A stretch of 64,000 nucleotides of DNA from Flavobacterium sp. Sd200 (GTDB lineage: Bacteria > Bacteroidota > Bacteroidia > Flavobacteriales > Flavobacteriaceae). The stretch is taken from contig NZ_WUMN01000001.1 of NCBI RefSeq assembly GCF_009826935.1, positions 682,001-746,000 of the forward strand, in the 5' to 3' direction. Shown piece after piece: positions 35,021-43,977 of this stretch. A program made the translations under genes and the position numbers. Below the pieces are notes generated by a model that saw nothing but the letters and a program-made list of their open reading frames with translations, was not told where the DNA came from and searched no databases. Position 1 is the stretch's first letter. Each line of letters begins with the position of its first letter.

Positions 35021-35479
35021 TTATTTTTTAACCCTTACCGAATCGGGTACAAGTATGGTATAATCACCTCCATTGCGCAATACATCGCGCACAATGCTTG
35101 AGCTTATGTATGATGTTTTTGCTGCCGTAAGTAAAAACACCGTTTCTATTTTAGAGAGTTGTCGGTTGGTGTGGGCAATAGCTTTTTCGAACTCAAAATC
35201 GGCCGGGTTTCTAAGGCCGCGCAAAATAAATTTTGCGCCTACTTTTTTACAAAGGTCTATGGTAAGCCCCTGATAGGTTATAACCTCTATTTTAGGTTCG
35301 TCTTTAAAGGCTTCCCGGATAAAAGACAGACGGTCTTCGAGATCAAACATATATTTTTTCTCGGCATTGACACCAATAGCAACAATTACTTTATCAAAAA
35401 GGCTAATACCCCGTTTAATTATGTCATAATGGCCCAGTGTAATTGGGTCGAATGATCCCGGAAATACGGCTGTCTTCAT
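35021..35479 (-). CDS. coaD: Pantetheine-phosphate adenylyltransferase
   Basis: The product has 152 residues, the normal CoaD size. It transfers AMP to 4'-phosphopantetheine in coenzyme A synthesis. The nucleotidyltransferase motif is 'FPGSFDPITLGHYDIIKR' and the second signature is 'ISSSIVRDVLRNGGD'. 'RGLRNPADFEFEKAIAHTNR' matches the conserved substrate-binding stretch. A 113-bp gap separates it from the upstream ABC transporter gene. Confidence 0.96.
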   Translation of the reverse strand: MKTAVFPGSFDPITLGHYDIIKRGISLFDKVIVAIGVNAEKKYMFDLEDRLSFIREAFKDEPKIEVITYQGLTIDLCKKVGAKFILRGLRNPADFEFEKAIAHTNRQLSKIETVFLLTAAKTSYISSSIVRDVLRNGGDYTILVPDSVRVKK

Positions 35480-35592
35480 AGAATTTTTGTTTGAGGTTTA
35501 AAGTTATAATGTTTTAGTTTACCAATTACCATTAACAGAAAAACTTTTTTAGGCTGAATAAGCTTTCTGTTTGGTGTTTTTGTAAAACAAAA

Positions 35593-37368
35593 TTATTTCT
35601 CCTCATTTTCCACTGCAAACTGAGAGTAGTATAAATTTTTATAATAGCCCTGTTCACGGTTTATAAGATCATAATGCGTGCCATGTTCTACAATTTTGCC
35701 TTTGTCCATTACAATAATCTTATCTGCATTTACAATAGTAGCAAGCCTGTGTGCAATTACAATAGAAGTACGGTCTTTTGTTATGGCTTCTGTAGCATTT
35801 TGTATAAGTTCTTCGCTGTAAGTGTCTATAGATGATGTAGCCTCGTCTAAAATTAATATGCTCGGGTTGCTCACATAAGCCCTTAAAAAGGCTATGAGTT
35901 GTCGCTGGCCCGATGATAACATTACGCCACGTTCCTTAACGTTATAATCATATCCGCCCGGCAGGCTCATAATAAAGTTGTGCACCCCAATAGCTTTAGA
36001 GGCTTCAATAACCTTTTCGCGTGTAATAGCCGGATCATTTAGTGTAATGTTGTTCAGTATTGTATCGGCAAAAAGGAACACATCCTGTAAAACAATAGCA
36101 ATTTGCCTGCGCAGGCTGTCGAGTGTAAAATCGTCTATGTTAGTACCATCTATAGATATGGTGCCGCTGTTAATTTCATAAAAACGGTTCAGCAGATTGA
36201 TTATGGTACTTTTTCCTGCTCCTGTAGCACCCACAATAGCCACGGTTTGCCCTGCCTCTATTTTTAGGGTAATGCCTTTAATAACCTCTTCATTTTCAAT
36301 ATAGCTAAAGCGCACATTGTCAAAATACAGTTCTCCTTTAAAGTGCCATGCCTCTTTAGTGCCGTTTTGCTGGGTGTGTTCATCCATATCCAGTAGTTCA
36401 AATACCCTGTCTGAAGCTACGATACCCATTTGCATCTCGTTAAACTTATCGGCTATTTGCCTCAATGGATTGAACAGCATGCCAATAAACATGGTGTAAG
36501 CAAACAAATCGCCGGGAGTGGTCAGGCTGTCGCCATTTAAAATACTCACACCGCCATACCATATTACCATGCCCAGTGTCAACGATGATATAATATCGGC
36601 AATTGGGAAAAATATAGAGTTGTAAAGTATATTCTTTAGCCAGGCATCATTGTGTTTTTTGTTGATAACCTTAAATTTTTCGTATTCAATATCTTCCCGG
36701 TTAAAAAGCTGTACTATCTTCATACCTGTAACACGCTCCTGAACAAACGTGTTTAAGTTGGCTACCTGTGCGCGTACCTCTTCAAAAGCCCCTTTCATTT
36801 TCTTTTGGAAAATACGTGTAGCAATTACCAATACGGGCATGGCAAGCATTACTACAATGGTAAGCTTCCAGTTCATATACAGCATAATGCCCAGTATTAC
36901 AACCATTTTTAGCATGTCGCTAATGATCATAAACAGTCCCTGGCTGAATATTTTAGCGATAGACTCAATATCAAAAACAGTACGGGTAACCAATCGGCCT
37001 ACAGCTTCATTATCAAAAAACTTCATCCTGAAACTGCTGATGTGGGCAAACAGTTTTTCACGGATGTCTTTTACTATGTCCTGTCCCAGCCAGTTGGCCC
37101 AGTACACAAAATAAAACTGCGACGCTACCTCCAGTATAAGAGCAATACCCATTAAACCAACATATTTAATAAGGCCGGGCATGTCTTTATGCATCAGGTA
37201 ATTATCTACCGTTTCTTTAAGCAGGTAAGGGCGTAACGCGGCAAAGACCGATAAGGCTATAGAAAATTCAATTACCCATATAAAACGGGCTTTGTAAGGT
37301 TGAGCAAACTGCATCACTTTTTTTAGCGATGACGTTTTTTTATGTGGGGTGTTGTTTGTGGCTTTCAT
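35593..37368 (-). CDS. ABC exporter, fused membrane and ATPase domains (MsbA-like)
   Basis: The product has 591 residues. The six-helix transmembrane domain occupies about residues 1-320 and the nucleotide-binding domain the rest. Walker A is 'VGATGAGKST', the Q loop lies in 'IVLQDVFLF', the signature is 'LSSGQRQL' (LSSGQ instead of LSGGQ), Walker B is 'ILILDEATSSID' and the H loop is 'VIAHRLAT'. It works as a homo- or heterodimer exporting lipids, peptides or drugs; the substrate is not evident. It is 14 bp downstream of truA. Confidence 0.93.
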   Translation of the reverse strand: MKATNNTPHKKTSSLKKVMQFAQPYKARFIWVIEFSIALSVFAALRPYLLKETVDNYLMHKDMPGLIKYVGLMGIALILEVASQFYFVYWANWLGQDIVKDIREKLFAHISSFRMKFFDNEAVGRLVTRTVFDIESIAKIFSQGLFMIISDMLKMVVILGIMLYMNWKLTIVVMLAMPVLVIATRIFQKKMKGAFEEVRAQVANLNTFVQERVTGMKIVQLFNREDIEYEKFKVINKKHNDAWLKNILYNSIFFPIADIISSLTLGMVIWYGGVSILNGDSLTTPGDLFAYTMFIGMLFNPLRQIADKFNEMQMGIVASDRVFELLDMDEHTQQNGTKEAWHFKGELYFDNVRFSYIENEEVIKGITLKIEAGQTVAIVGATGAGKSTIINLLNRFYEINSGTISIDGTNIDDFTLDSLRRQIAIVLQDVFLFADTILNNITLNDPAITREKVIEASKAIGVHNFIMSLPGGYDYNVKERGVMLSSGQRQLIAFLRAYVSNPSILILDEATSSIDTYSEELIQNATEAITKDRTSIVIAHRLATIVNADKIIVMDKGKIVEHGTHYDLINREQGYYKNLYYSQFAVENEEK

Positions 37369-37382
37369 ATAATCTTAATGGC

Positions 37383-38117
37383 TTAAAGGTACGGATAAAT
37401 TACCTTTGTGAGGTATAATCCGTGTGCCGGTACCGATGCGCCTGCATGGCCACGATCGCGGCTTTCTATAATAGTACGCATGTCTTCCGGACTGATTTTT
37501 CCGAGGCCTACGTTATAAAGCGTGCCTACAATGGCACGAACCATGTTGCGCAAAAAACGATCGGCAGTTATGGTAAAAACCAAATGTGTGCCGTTTTGTT
37601 GCCATTGTGCATGACTGATTTTACAGTTAAACGTACGCACATCGGTATGTGTTTTAGAGAAACATTTAAAATCTGCGTACTCTAATAATATGCTTGCAGC
37701 TTCGTTCATTTTTGCTACATCTAACGGATGAATGTTGTACCAACTGCCCTCATTCTCAAAAGCATCTTTAAAGGTATGCAGGTGATATTCGTATGTTCTG
37801 CTGGTAGCATCAAAACGGGCATGAGCGTCATCGTGCAATGGTATAAAGCGATATACTACAATATCTTTTGGTAAAAAAGAGTTGAGTTTTTGTACGATCA
37901 ATTGGGAGTCAAATTGAGCCTCAAGGTCAAAATGCGCATACATTTGTTTGGCATGCACACCTGTATCAGTACGGCCCGCACCTACAACGTCTATAGGGGT
38001 ACGCAACAGGATAGAGAGGGCTTTGTTTAGGGTTTCCTGTACCGATGGGCTGTGCGGTTGGTACTGCCATCCGCAGTAGTTTTTACCATTATAAGCAAAC
38101 TCTATAAAATACCTCAA
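37383..38117 (-). CDS. truA: tRNA pseudouridine synthase A, probable TTG start
   Basis: The enzyme isomerises uridines 38-40 in the tRNA anticodon arm. Catalytic Asp is in 'GAGRTDTGVHAKQM'; other TruA motifs are 'NGKNYCGWQYQP', 'RTYEYHL' and 'DRFLRNMVRAIVGTL'. No ATG precedes the conserved N-terminus. The TTG at 38117 (protein RYFIEFAYNG after the initiator, 244 residues) matches the usual start, and another TTG four codons earlier (38129) lies too close to the promoter at 38139-38146. The gene heads the unit with the ABC exporter. Confidence 0.93.
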   Translation of the reverse strand: MRYFIEFAYNGKNYCGWQYQPHSPSVQETLNKALSILLRTPIDVVGAGRTDTGVHAKQMYAHFDLEAQFDSQLIVQKLNSFLPKDIVVYRFIPLHDDAHARFDATSRTYEYHLHTFKDAFENEGSWYNIHPLDVAKMNEAASILLEYADFKCFSKTHTDVRTFNCKISHAQWQQNGTHLVFTITADRFLRNMVRAIVGTLYNVGLGKISPEDMRTIIESRDRGHAGASVPAHGLYLTKVIYPYL

Positions 38118-38138
38118 AACGTTGTTCAATTAGTTGTG

Positions 38139-38146
38139 CAAAGATA
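38139..38146 (-). promoter_or_regulatory. -7 element of truA
   Basis: Minus-strand TATCTTTG matches TAnnTTTG. Transcription should begin near 38133, leaving about 15 nt before the TTG at 38117 and favouring that start. Confidence 0.6.
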
Positions 38147-38213
38147 CTTATTAAAGTTATAAAGTCAGAATTTGTAAAGTTATAAAGTTGTTGCTTTAAT
38201 CTATTTCTGTCTT

Positions 38214-38242
38214 TTGGGGTTAAGGTGCTTTTAATACTTTTG
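38214..38242 (+). promoter_or_regulatory. Promoter immediately before the phosphoesterase gene
   Basis: TTG (38214-38216), 18 bp, TACTTTTG (38235-38242) matches the consensus. Only four bases separate the -7 element from the ATG at 38247, so transcription should start at or next to the A of the start codon. Confidence 0.7.
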
Positions 38243-38246
38243 TGGT

Positions 38247-38744
38247 ATGACAAAGATCCTGCTTTTATCCGATACCCATAGTTACATAGACGATACTATA
38301 CTTAAGTATGTAAGGCTTGCCGACGAGGTTTGGCATGCCGGTGATATTGGCGACCTTAGCGTTACAGATGCTATAAAAAAAGAAAAACCACTGCGAGCTG
38401 TTTATGGCAATATAGATGATAATAAAGCCCGTATGGAGTTTCCGTTAAACAACCGCTTTATGTGTGAAGGGGTTGATGTATGGATCACGCACATTGGCGG
38501 ATATCCGGGAAAATATAACCCGACAGTGCGGCAGGAACTGATGTTAAACCCTCCTAAGCTTTTTATATGCGGGCATTCGCATATTCTTAAAGTGCAGTAT
38601 GATCAAAAGCACAACCTGTTGCACATGAATCCCGGTGCAGCCGGAACACATGGTTTTCAGCAGGTGCGAACCATGTTGCGGTTTGATATAAATGGCGATA
38701 AAATAGAAAATCTGGAAATTGTCGAAATTGCTAAGAAGGGTTAG
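38247..38744 (+). CDS. YfcE/MJ0936-type metallophosphoesterase
   Basis: The product has 165 residues. Metal-binding motifs are 'LLSDTHSYID' (D-x-H), 'WHAGDIGD' (GD), 'AVYGNIDDNKAR' (GN-D), 'THIGGYPG' and 'FICGHSHILK' (GHxH). The family comprises small cytoplasmic phosphodiesterases with broad activity; the natural substrate is uncertain. Its stop codon overlaps that of the convergent lipoprotein gene (38741-38744). Confidence 0.93.
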   Translation: MTKILLLSDTHSYIDDTILKYVRLADEVWHAGDIGDLSVTDAIKKEKPLRAVYGNIDDNKARMEFPLNNRFMCEGVDVWITHIGGYPGKYNPTVRQELMLNPPKLFICGHSHILKVQYDQKHNLLHMNPGAAGTHGFQQVRTMLRFDINGDKIENLEIVEIAKKG

Positions 38745-39475
38745 TAATTGACGTTGTAATTAGCAGGCTCGTTTCCAACGTTTATTAAATGTTCTGTAGT
38801 TGCTCCGGTAGAAACGTTACGTTGATATTTGAAAGAAATGGTTTGATTTTTGGCTACGTTCAATGTATATTTTATGGTAGTAAAATTATTTTGATACGTA
38901 GTATCATACAAATAAAACTGATTGTAATACGGTTGCTGTATTGTAGTTATTTTGTTGTTTATTAGACCACTAATATCTGTTAGCAGTTTGCCATTAAAAT
39001 TAGACGGAACATTGTTAACTGTAATAGTGATTGTAATATTATCCTGTAGCCTGTACAACTTTTGCTCACTAAAGTTTATTGCATAATCATCTGCATCTCT
39101 TAATGAAATATAGGTTACAACCGTGTTAGAGTAATCGGTGTTTTGTCCCTGCTCGCTGGTGGGTTTGTTGATTATTAGCGAAATATTATCTTGGTTTAGA
39201 GGCCTTGGCATAAGCATTTTGTAATATCCGTTGGCATCTGTTGTTGTATAGCTAATAATATCTTCATCTTCTAAAGACCGTCCAATAAGGAAAAGCGGGT
39301 CGTTGTCGTCTTTTTCAACAAATATATTTACCGGAATTCCCTGAACCGGACTGTTGTTTTGATCGACTATCCTGCCTTGCATTAGTATTCTTTCTTTACC
39401 GCTATAGTAAAGTTTGTCATCGCAAGATTGAAAGATAGCTGCCGTAAGTATCAGGAAAAATATTTTCTTTATCAT
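38741..39475 (-). CDS. Lipoprotein with carboxypeptidase-regulatory-like domain
   Basis: The product has 244 residues. Signal and lipobox are in 'MIKKIFFLILTAAIFQSC'. The stretch 'MQGRIVDQNNSPVQGIPVNI' followed by 'DANGYYKMLMP' resembles the beta-sandwich of CarboxypepD_reg-like domains. The C-terminal half is beta-rich with no recognised family. It is 6 bp downstream of an outer-membrane barrel gene, so the two envelope proteins are probably made together and may interact. Function is unknown. Confidence 0.8.
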   Translation of the reverse strand: MIKKIFFLILTAAIFQSCDDKLYYSGKERILMQGRIVDQNNSPVQGIPVNIFVEKDDNDPLFLIGRSLEDEDIISYTTTDANGYYKMLMPRPLNQDNISLIINKPTSEQGQNTDYSNTVVTYISLRDADDYAINFSEQKLYRLQDNITITITVNNVPSNFNGKLLTDISGLINNKITTIQQPYYNQFYLYDTTYQNNFTTIKYTLNVAKNQTISFKYQRNVSTGATTEHLINVGNEPANYNVNY

Positions 39476-39481
39476 GGCTGT

Positions 39482-40105
39482 TTATTTATTAAGTCCTATG
39501 CGCAACCCGGCATATATATTAAATTGGTTTTGTTTTGCAAAATAATCGTGATATTGTGCATTGGCTTGCGTGGTAGTTGTAATGAAATTATAGCGTGCGC
39601 CTGCCATAATTGCAACCCATTTGCTTAAATCATATTGAGCATCTATTCCCGGGCCTATAAACCAGCCTTCCTGCGTGCCATATCCTTTGCTGCCCGTAAA
39701 TTGTCTTAGCTCTATTTGGCCTGCCATAACTGCCGGATTAATACTAAACTTTTCAGTAATGGGTATTTTATAATATATCTTACCAAAAAAAGCGTTAATG
39801 TTGGTGTGCTCTGCATTGGCAGCCATCGATGCATCTTCTACTTCATATTGCGAAAAATTGTAACCAACACCTAAATAGAAATTATAGGCTGTTAAAAAGG
39901 TAATTTCTGTTCCGCCTCCAAATTTACCTTTGTGGGCACTTAAAAAATTACTGCCTGTACTGCCGGGTTGCATGTAATAGATGGTGCTCAGTATGCACAT
40001 CCTGAACTTATTTAAATTACGTTTTGGTTTTTGAATAGTGTCCTGACTGAAAAGAGATAGAGAGATAAGTACTAAAACGCAGGTTAAAAGGTATTTTTTT
40101 TTCAT
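39482..40105 (-). CDS. Small outer-membrane beta-barrel protein
   Basis: The product has 207 residues with a signal peptide (MKKKYLLTCVLVLISLSLFS). It shows alternating aromatic and polar strands ('FYLGVGYNFSQYEV', 'KWVAIMAGARYNFI') and ends 'QFNIYAGLRIGLNK', a strand with a near-terminal aromatic pattern of OmpA/OprF-like 8-stranded barrels. No specific family is recognised. It is first in a pair with the lipoprotein gene. Confidence 0.75.
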   Translation of the reverse strand: MKKKYLLTCVLVLISLSLFSQDTIQKPKRNLNKFRMCILSTIYYMQPGSTGSNFLSAHKGKFGGGTEITFLTAYNFYLGVGYNFSQYEVEDASMAANAEHTNINAFFGKIYYKIPITEKFSINPAVMAGQIELRQFTGSKGYGTQEGWFIGPGIDAQYDLSKWVAIMAGARYNFITTTTQANAQYHDYFAKQNQFNIYAGLRIGLNK

Positions 40106-40281
40106 AATGGATTAGATGATAAGAAAACAGAGGTGTGGTGTATCCTTTGTTTTTCTGTTTTATTTTGGTTTGTATTTGTAGGTTTTAGATGCACAAATAT
40201 CTAAATGGTTGCGTGGTATAACATTATTTTTAATTAAATTAGATGTGTCTTACGAGTGCAAACAAAAACCAACATTACACC

Positions 40282-41283
40282 ATGAAAGTAGCATTCTTTT
40301 CTGCAAAACCTTACGACAAACTTTTTTTTGATAAATACAATACCAACCCAGATCTTGAAATAGAGTATTTTGAAACCCATTTGGGACCACATATAGTTAA
40401 TGTGGTAGATGATGCTGAGGCGGTTTGCGTTTTTGTTAATGATAAACTTACTGCCGAAGTTATTGCTACCCTGGCATCAAATGGCGTCAAACTAATTGCA
40501 TTGCGTTGTGCAGGTTTTAATAATGTAGACTTAAATGCAGCTAAAGAAAACGGAATAAGGGTTTGCCGTGTGCCTGCTTATTCGCCCGAAGCAGTAGCAG
40601 AACATGCTGTTGCTATGTTGCTAACCCTCAATCGTAAAACTCATAAAGCATATAACCGTGTGCGCGAACAAAATTTTGCCCTTAACGGGCTCTTAGGGTT
40701 CAACTTGTTTGGTAAGACAGTAGGAGTAATTGGTACAGGAAAAATTGGTAAGGCATTTTGTAAAATTATGCTTGGTTTTGGCTGCGTTGTAATGGTTTAT
40801 GATCTTTATGAAGATGCCGAACTGGCCAGTCTTGGGGTATATTATGTATCTCAGCAGGAGGTATTTCATAAATCTGATATTATATCGCTGCATTGTCCGC
40901 TGACAGAAGATAACAAGTATCTTATTAATAAAGATACACTTGCGGTAATGAAACCCGGTGTCACCATTATAAATACCAGTCGTGGCGGACTTATTTGTAC
41001 TGCCGACGTTATTGAGGCATTAAAGAGCAGGCGGGTAGGCTATTTGGGTATAGATGTTTATGAGCAGGAAGATAAACTTTTCTTTAGAGACCTGTCGGCT
41101 AATATCATTGAAGATGATGCCATACAGCGATTAATGAGCTTTCCTAATGTATTGGTTACTGCGCATCAGGCATTTTTTACAGATGAGGCACTGTCTCAAA
41201 TAGCACAGGTTACACTTAGCAGTATTGAAACTCTTTTGATAAACAATACGGAGCCGGAAAATAAGGCTGTACTATTGCTATAA
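40282..41283 (+). CDS. ldhA: D-lactate dehydrogenase (2-hydroxyacid dehydrogenase family)
   Basis: The ATG at 40282 gives 333 residues (MKVAFFSAKPYDKLFFDKYN), matching the start of LdhA; an earlier in-frame ATG adds 13 unlikely residues. NAD-binding is 'VGVIGTGKIGKAFCKIMLGF'. Catalytic Arg is in 'LRCAGFNNVDL'-type and 'NTSRGGLI' motifs, Glu in 'GIDVYEQED', and His in 'VTAHQAFFT'. It reduces pyruvate to D-lactate, a fermentative step. A hairpin follows at 41299-41327. Confidence 0.9.
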   Translation: MKVAFFSAKPYDKLFFDKYNTNPDLEIEYFETHLGPHIVNVVDDAEAVCVFVNDKLTAEVIATLASNGVKLIALRCAGFNNVDLNAAKENGIRVCRVPAYSPEAVAEHAVAMLLTLNRKTHKAYNRVREQNFALNGLLGFNLFGKTVGVIGTGKIGKAFCKIMLGFGCVVMVYDLYEDAELASLGVYYVSQQEVFHKSDIISLHCPLTEDNKYLINKDTLAVMKPGVTIINTSRGGLICTADVIEALKSRRVGYLGIDVYEQEDKLFFRDLSANIIEDDAIQRLMSFPNVLVTAHQAFFTDEALSQIAQVTLSSIETLLINNTEPENKAVLLL

Positions 41284-41298
41284 AGCAATAATAATAAC

Positions 41299-41327
41299 AA
41301 ACCCCAGATCGTGGAGAAATGGGGTTT
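41299..41327. terminator. Bidirectional hairpin between ldhA and proline dehydrogenase genes
   Basis: AAACCCCA (41299-41306) pairs perfectly with TGGGGTTT (41320-41327). T-tracts on either side are weak, so termination efficiency is uncertain. Confidence 0.6.
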
Positions 41328-41350
41328 GATATTTACTTTCTACAGATTTA

Positions 41351-42523
41351 TTAGTTCTCCAGTTTTCTTCTTTTGCGTTCGGCAGCAAGAAGGTTGAGTT
41401 CCCTGCTGGTTTGCCCTGCTACCGATGTGTTCTCTTCTGCCCTGCGAATAAGATAAGGCATAACGTCGCGAACAGGGCCAAATGGCAGATACTTTGCAAC
41501 GTTATAACCATGATCGGCAAGGTTATAGCTAATATTATCGCTCATGCCATAAAGCTGACCATAAAACACTCGTTTATCTCCTTTCTCAAGTCCTGCGGCT
41601 TTCATTAGTTTAATAAGCTTGTAAGAACTCTCTTCATTATGTGTGCCTGCAAAAATAGCCATGGTGTTTATATGGTCTATCATATATGCAATAGCCTCGT
41701 CATAATTAAGGTCGGTAGCCGCTTTGCTAATACATATTGGTGAAATATAGCCCTTTTCTTCGGCACGTTTATTCTCTTTCTCCATATAGGCTCCGCGCAC
41801 CACTTTCATTCCTATGTAAAATCCTTCTTCCTGAGAGCGTTTGTGGAGTTTTTTTAAATAGTCCAGCCTGTCATGGCGATACATTTGCAGTGTGTTGTAT
41901 ACAATTGCTTTGTTTTTATTGTATTTAGCCATCATATCGGCTACCACATCATCAGCCGCATCCTGCATCCAGCTTTCTTCGGCATCTATAAGCAGGGCAA
42001 TGTCGTTATCATGGGCAGCTTTACATACCACTTCAAAGCGGTTTAAAACACGTTTCCACTCGGCGGCTTCTTCAATGTTGAGTTTTTTTCCTTCCCCCAG
42101 TTTTTCATAAAGTTCAAAACGCCCAAAACCGGTCGGTTTGAATACAGCAAAAGGAATAGCTGCAATTTCTTTGGCAAATGTGATCGTTTTCAGCGTAATT
42201 TCCAGAGCTTTGTCAAACTCGCTTTCATCTTCTTTGGCTTCTACCGAATAGTCTAAAACAGAAGAAACGCCTTTGGTAAACATTTTTTGTACCACAGTAA
42301 GGCAGTCTTCTTCTGTGGTGCCTCCGCAAAAATGATCAAAAACAGTTGCACGTATTAGTCCTTCTACAGGCAAATGTGCCTTTAAGGCAAAATTAGTAAC
42401 CGCCGTACCTATACGCACCAATGGCTCTGAGGCTATCATTTTAAATAAAAAATAAGCCCTGTCAAGTTCTGTATCACTTTTAAGTGCAAATGCAGCAGCT
42501 GTATTATTGAAGATCTTTTCCAT
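41351..42523 (-). CDS. putA: Proline dehydrogenase
   Basis: The ATG at 42523 gives 390 residues. It is a mono-functional FAD-dependent proline dehydrogenase (the PRODH half of PutA). Motifs of the PRODH barrel are 'FAVFKPTGFGRFELYEKL', 'ALLIDAEESWMQDAAD', 'MKVVRGAYMEKE', 'FAGTHNEESSYKLIKL' and 'YLPFGPVRDVMPYLIRRAEE'. No P5C dehydrogenase domain is fused, so the second step needs a separate enzyme. It oxidises proline and passes electrons to quinone at the membrane. The -7 element TATATTTG (minus strand, 42543-42550) lies 19 bp upstream. Confidence 0.92.
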   Translation of the reverse strand: MEKIFNNTAAAFALKSDTELDRAYFLFKMIASEPLVRIGTAVTNFALKAHLPVEGLIRATVFDHFCGGTTEEDCLTVVQKMFTKGVSSVLDYSVEAKEDESEFDKALEITLKTITFAKEIAAIPFAVFKPTGFGRFELYEKLGEGKKLNIEEAAEWKRVLNRFEVVCKAAHDNDIALLIDAEESWMQDAADDVVADMMAKYNKNKAIVYNTLQMYRHDRLDYLKKLHKRSQEEGFYIGMKVVRGAYMEKENKRAEEKGYISPICISKAATDLNYDEAIAYMIDHINTMAIFAGTHNEESSYKLIKLMKAAGLEKGDKRVFYGQLYGMSDNISYNLADHGYNVAKYLPFGPVRDVMPYLIRRAEENTSVAGQTSRELNLLAAERKRRKLEN

Positions 42524-42542
42524 TAACCAAAAAAATTTAATG

Positions 42543-42550
42543 CAAATATA
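42543..42550 (-). promoter_or_regulatory. -7 element of the proline dehydrogenase gene
   Basis: Minus-strand TATATTTG fits TAnnTTTG; transcription would start about 15 bases before the ATG at 42523 and supports that start. Confidence 0.6.
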
Positions 42551-42612
42551 AATACTGTTCAAGAATTTAAAGCAGAAATTACTTTATTTTGCCTTTTCTT
42601 TAATACACCATT

Positions 42613-43680
42613 ATGCAGCACATAACGAGTTCAGGCTATAATATCTATTTTAATGAAAACTGTTACAGTTATCTTGCCAGCGTTGTAATACCGGGCGGTT
42701 ACAGCAACATTTTTATTATTGCAGATGAAAATACCTCGCAGTACTGCCTGCCGGGTTTTTTAGCGCAGTTGCCAACAGAACTGCCTGTAGAGATCATTGA
42801 AATTGAAGCGGGTGAAGTAAATAAAAATATAGATACATGCATACAGGTTTGGCATGCGCTTACTGAGCTTGGTGCCGATCGCAAGAGCCTTATAATTAAT
42901 ATAGGTGGGGGAGTGGTTACAGATCTTGGCGGATTTGTGGCTTCTACATTTAAAAGGGGTATGGACTTTATTAATGTTCCTACATCGTTACTGGCAATGG
43001 TAGATGCCTCTGTTGGAGGTAAAACAGGTGTAGACCTGGGTGCGCTTAAAAACCAGATAGGTGTAATAAACAATCCAATTGCGGTATTAGTCGATACAGC
43101 TTTTTTAGATACGCTTCCTGCTGCCGAAATGCGTTCAGGACTTGCCGAAATGCTTAAGCATGGGCTTATTGAAGATAAAGAATACTGGGATGCTTTTAAA
43201 GCTCTTGATAATTTGACAACAGATGATCTCGGCAGGTTGATATACCAATCGGTACAAATAAAGAACAATGTGGTAATGCAGGATCCTACCGAGAAAGGTT
43301 TGCGCAAAATTTTAAATTTTGGGCATACTTTGGGCCATGCTATAGAGTCTTACTTTTTAGAAAGTGATGTTAAAACTACATTATTGCATGGCGAGGCTAT
43401 TGCTGTAGGCATGATACTTGAGGCATATATATCTGTGGCGCAAAATTTGTTGCCGCAAGCTGAATATGCCGAAATAAAGAGTGTTATAAATTCGCTATAT
43501 CCATTAGTAGATTTTAGTCAGCAGGATATAAAAGCAATTATGGCTTTGCTTATACATGACAAAAAAAATGAAGCAGGAAAGGTTCAATTTGTACTGCTTG
43601 AAAGAACAGGCCACGCAGTTATCAACAAAACTGTAGATAATGAGCTGATTTTAAATGCTTTTGAAGACTATCAAAACTAA
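42613..43680 (+). CDS. aroB: 3-dehydroquinate synthase
   Basis: The product has 355 residues. It performs the second step of the shikimate pathway with NAD+ and a divalent metal. Motifs are 'IINIGGGVVTDLGGFVAST', 'INVPTSLLAMVDASVGGKTG', 'GLAEMLKHGLI', and the metal ligands in 'NFGHTLGHAIES' and 'LLHGEAIAVGM'. It is divergent from the proline dehydrogenase gene. Confidence 0.96.
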   Translation: MQHITSSGYNIYFNENCYSYLASVVIPGGYSNIFIIADENTSQYCLPGFLAQLPTELPVEIIEIEAGEVNKNIDTCIQVWHALTELGADRKSLIINIGGGVVTDLGGFVASTFKRGMDFINVPTSLLAMVDASVGGKTGVDLGALKNQIGVINNPIAVLVDTAFLDTLPAAEMRSGLAEMLKHGLIEDKEYWDAFKALDNLTTDDLGRLIYQSVQIKNNVVMQDPTEKGLRKILNFGHTLGHAIESYFLESDVKTTLLHGEAIAVGMILEAYISVAQNLLPQAEYAEIKSVINSLYPLVDFSQQDIKAIMALLIHDKKNEAGKVQFVLLERTGHAVINKTVDNELILNAFEDYQN

Positions 43681-43724
43681 CATTTTTTTAAGACATTTGT
43701 TTTTAAATAAGTGGTAATATTTTT

Positions 43725-43732
43725 TACATTTG
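43725..43732 (+). promoter_or_regulatory. -7 element upstream of the small ORF and polyamine operon
   Basis: TACATTTG matches TAnnTTTG; a TTG lies 25 bp upstream (43697-43699), slightly farther than usual. The next ATG is 5 bp downstream at 43738. Confidence 0.5.
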
Positions 43733-43737
43733 CCGGG

Positions 43738-43914
43738 ATGAAAATAAAACAAAATATGTTTTTTCTGTTACGGGCCATGAGTAAATTCAGGCATTTGCCC
43801 GCCATTAACCTGCCGCAGCTTAAACTGCGCACGGTTAGTTTATTAACAGTTTTTTACAGCATAATCAATGCGCCTGAAAAGCTGCAGATAAGGTATGCCA
43901 ATCTGAGAGTTTGA
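43738..43914 (+). CDS. Possible 58-residue protein between aroB and arginine decarboxylase
   Basis: An ATG directly after a -7 promoter element opens a 58-residue frame (starting MKIKQNMFFLLRAMSKFRHL). The product is basic, with a hydrophobic N-terminal stretch, and has no recognised family. It ends 63 bp before the arginine decarboxylase ATG and may be a leader ORF or a small protein. The promoter and lack of other content support it; conservation was not tested. Confidence 0.4.
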   Translation: MKIKQNMFFLLRAMSKFRHLPAINLPQLKLRTVSLLTVFYSIINAPEKLQIRYANLRV

Positions 43915-43977
43915 AAAATGGTTTAAATTTTGGAAATACTAACAATTTTTTACAACCACTTTTACTAATTTCACGAA

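Noticed and set aside
42699-43307. 202-codon frame antisense to aroB
   Set aside because: aroB is unambiguous on the other strand; the antisense frame is low-complexity Ser/Pro-rich, as expected for a shadow.
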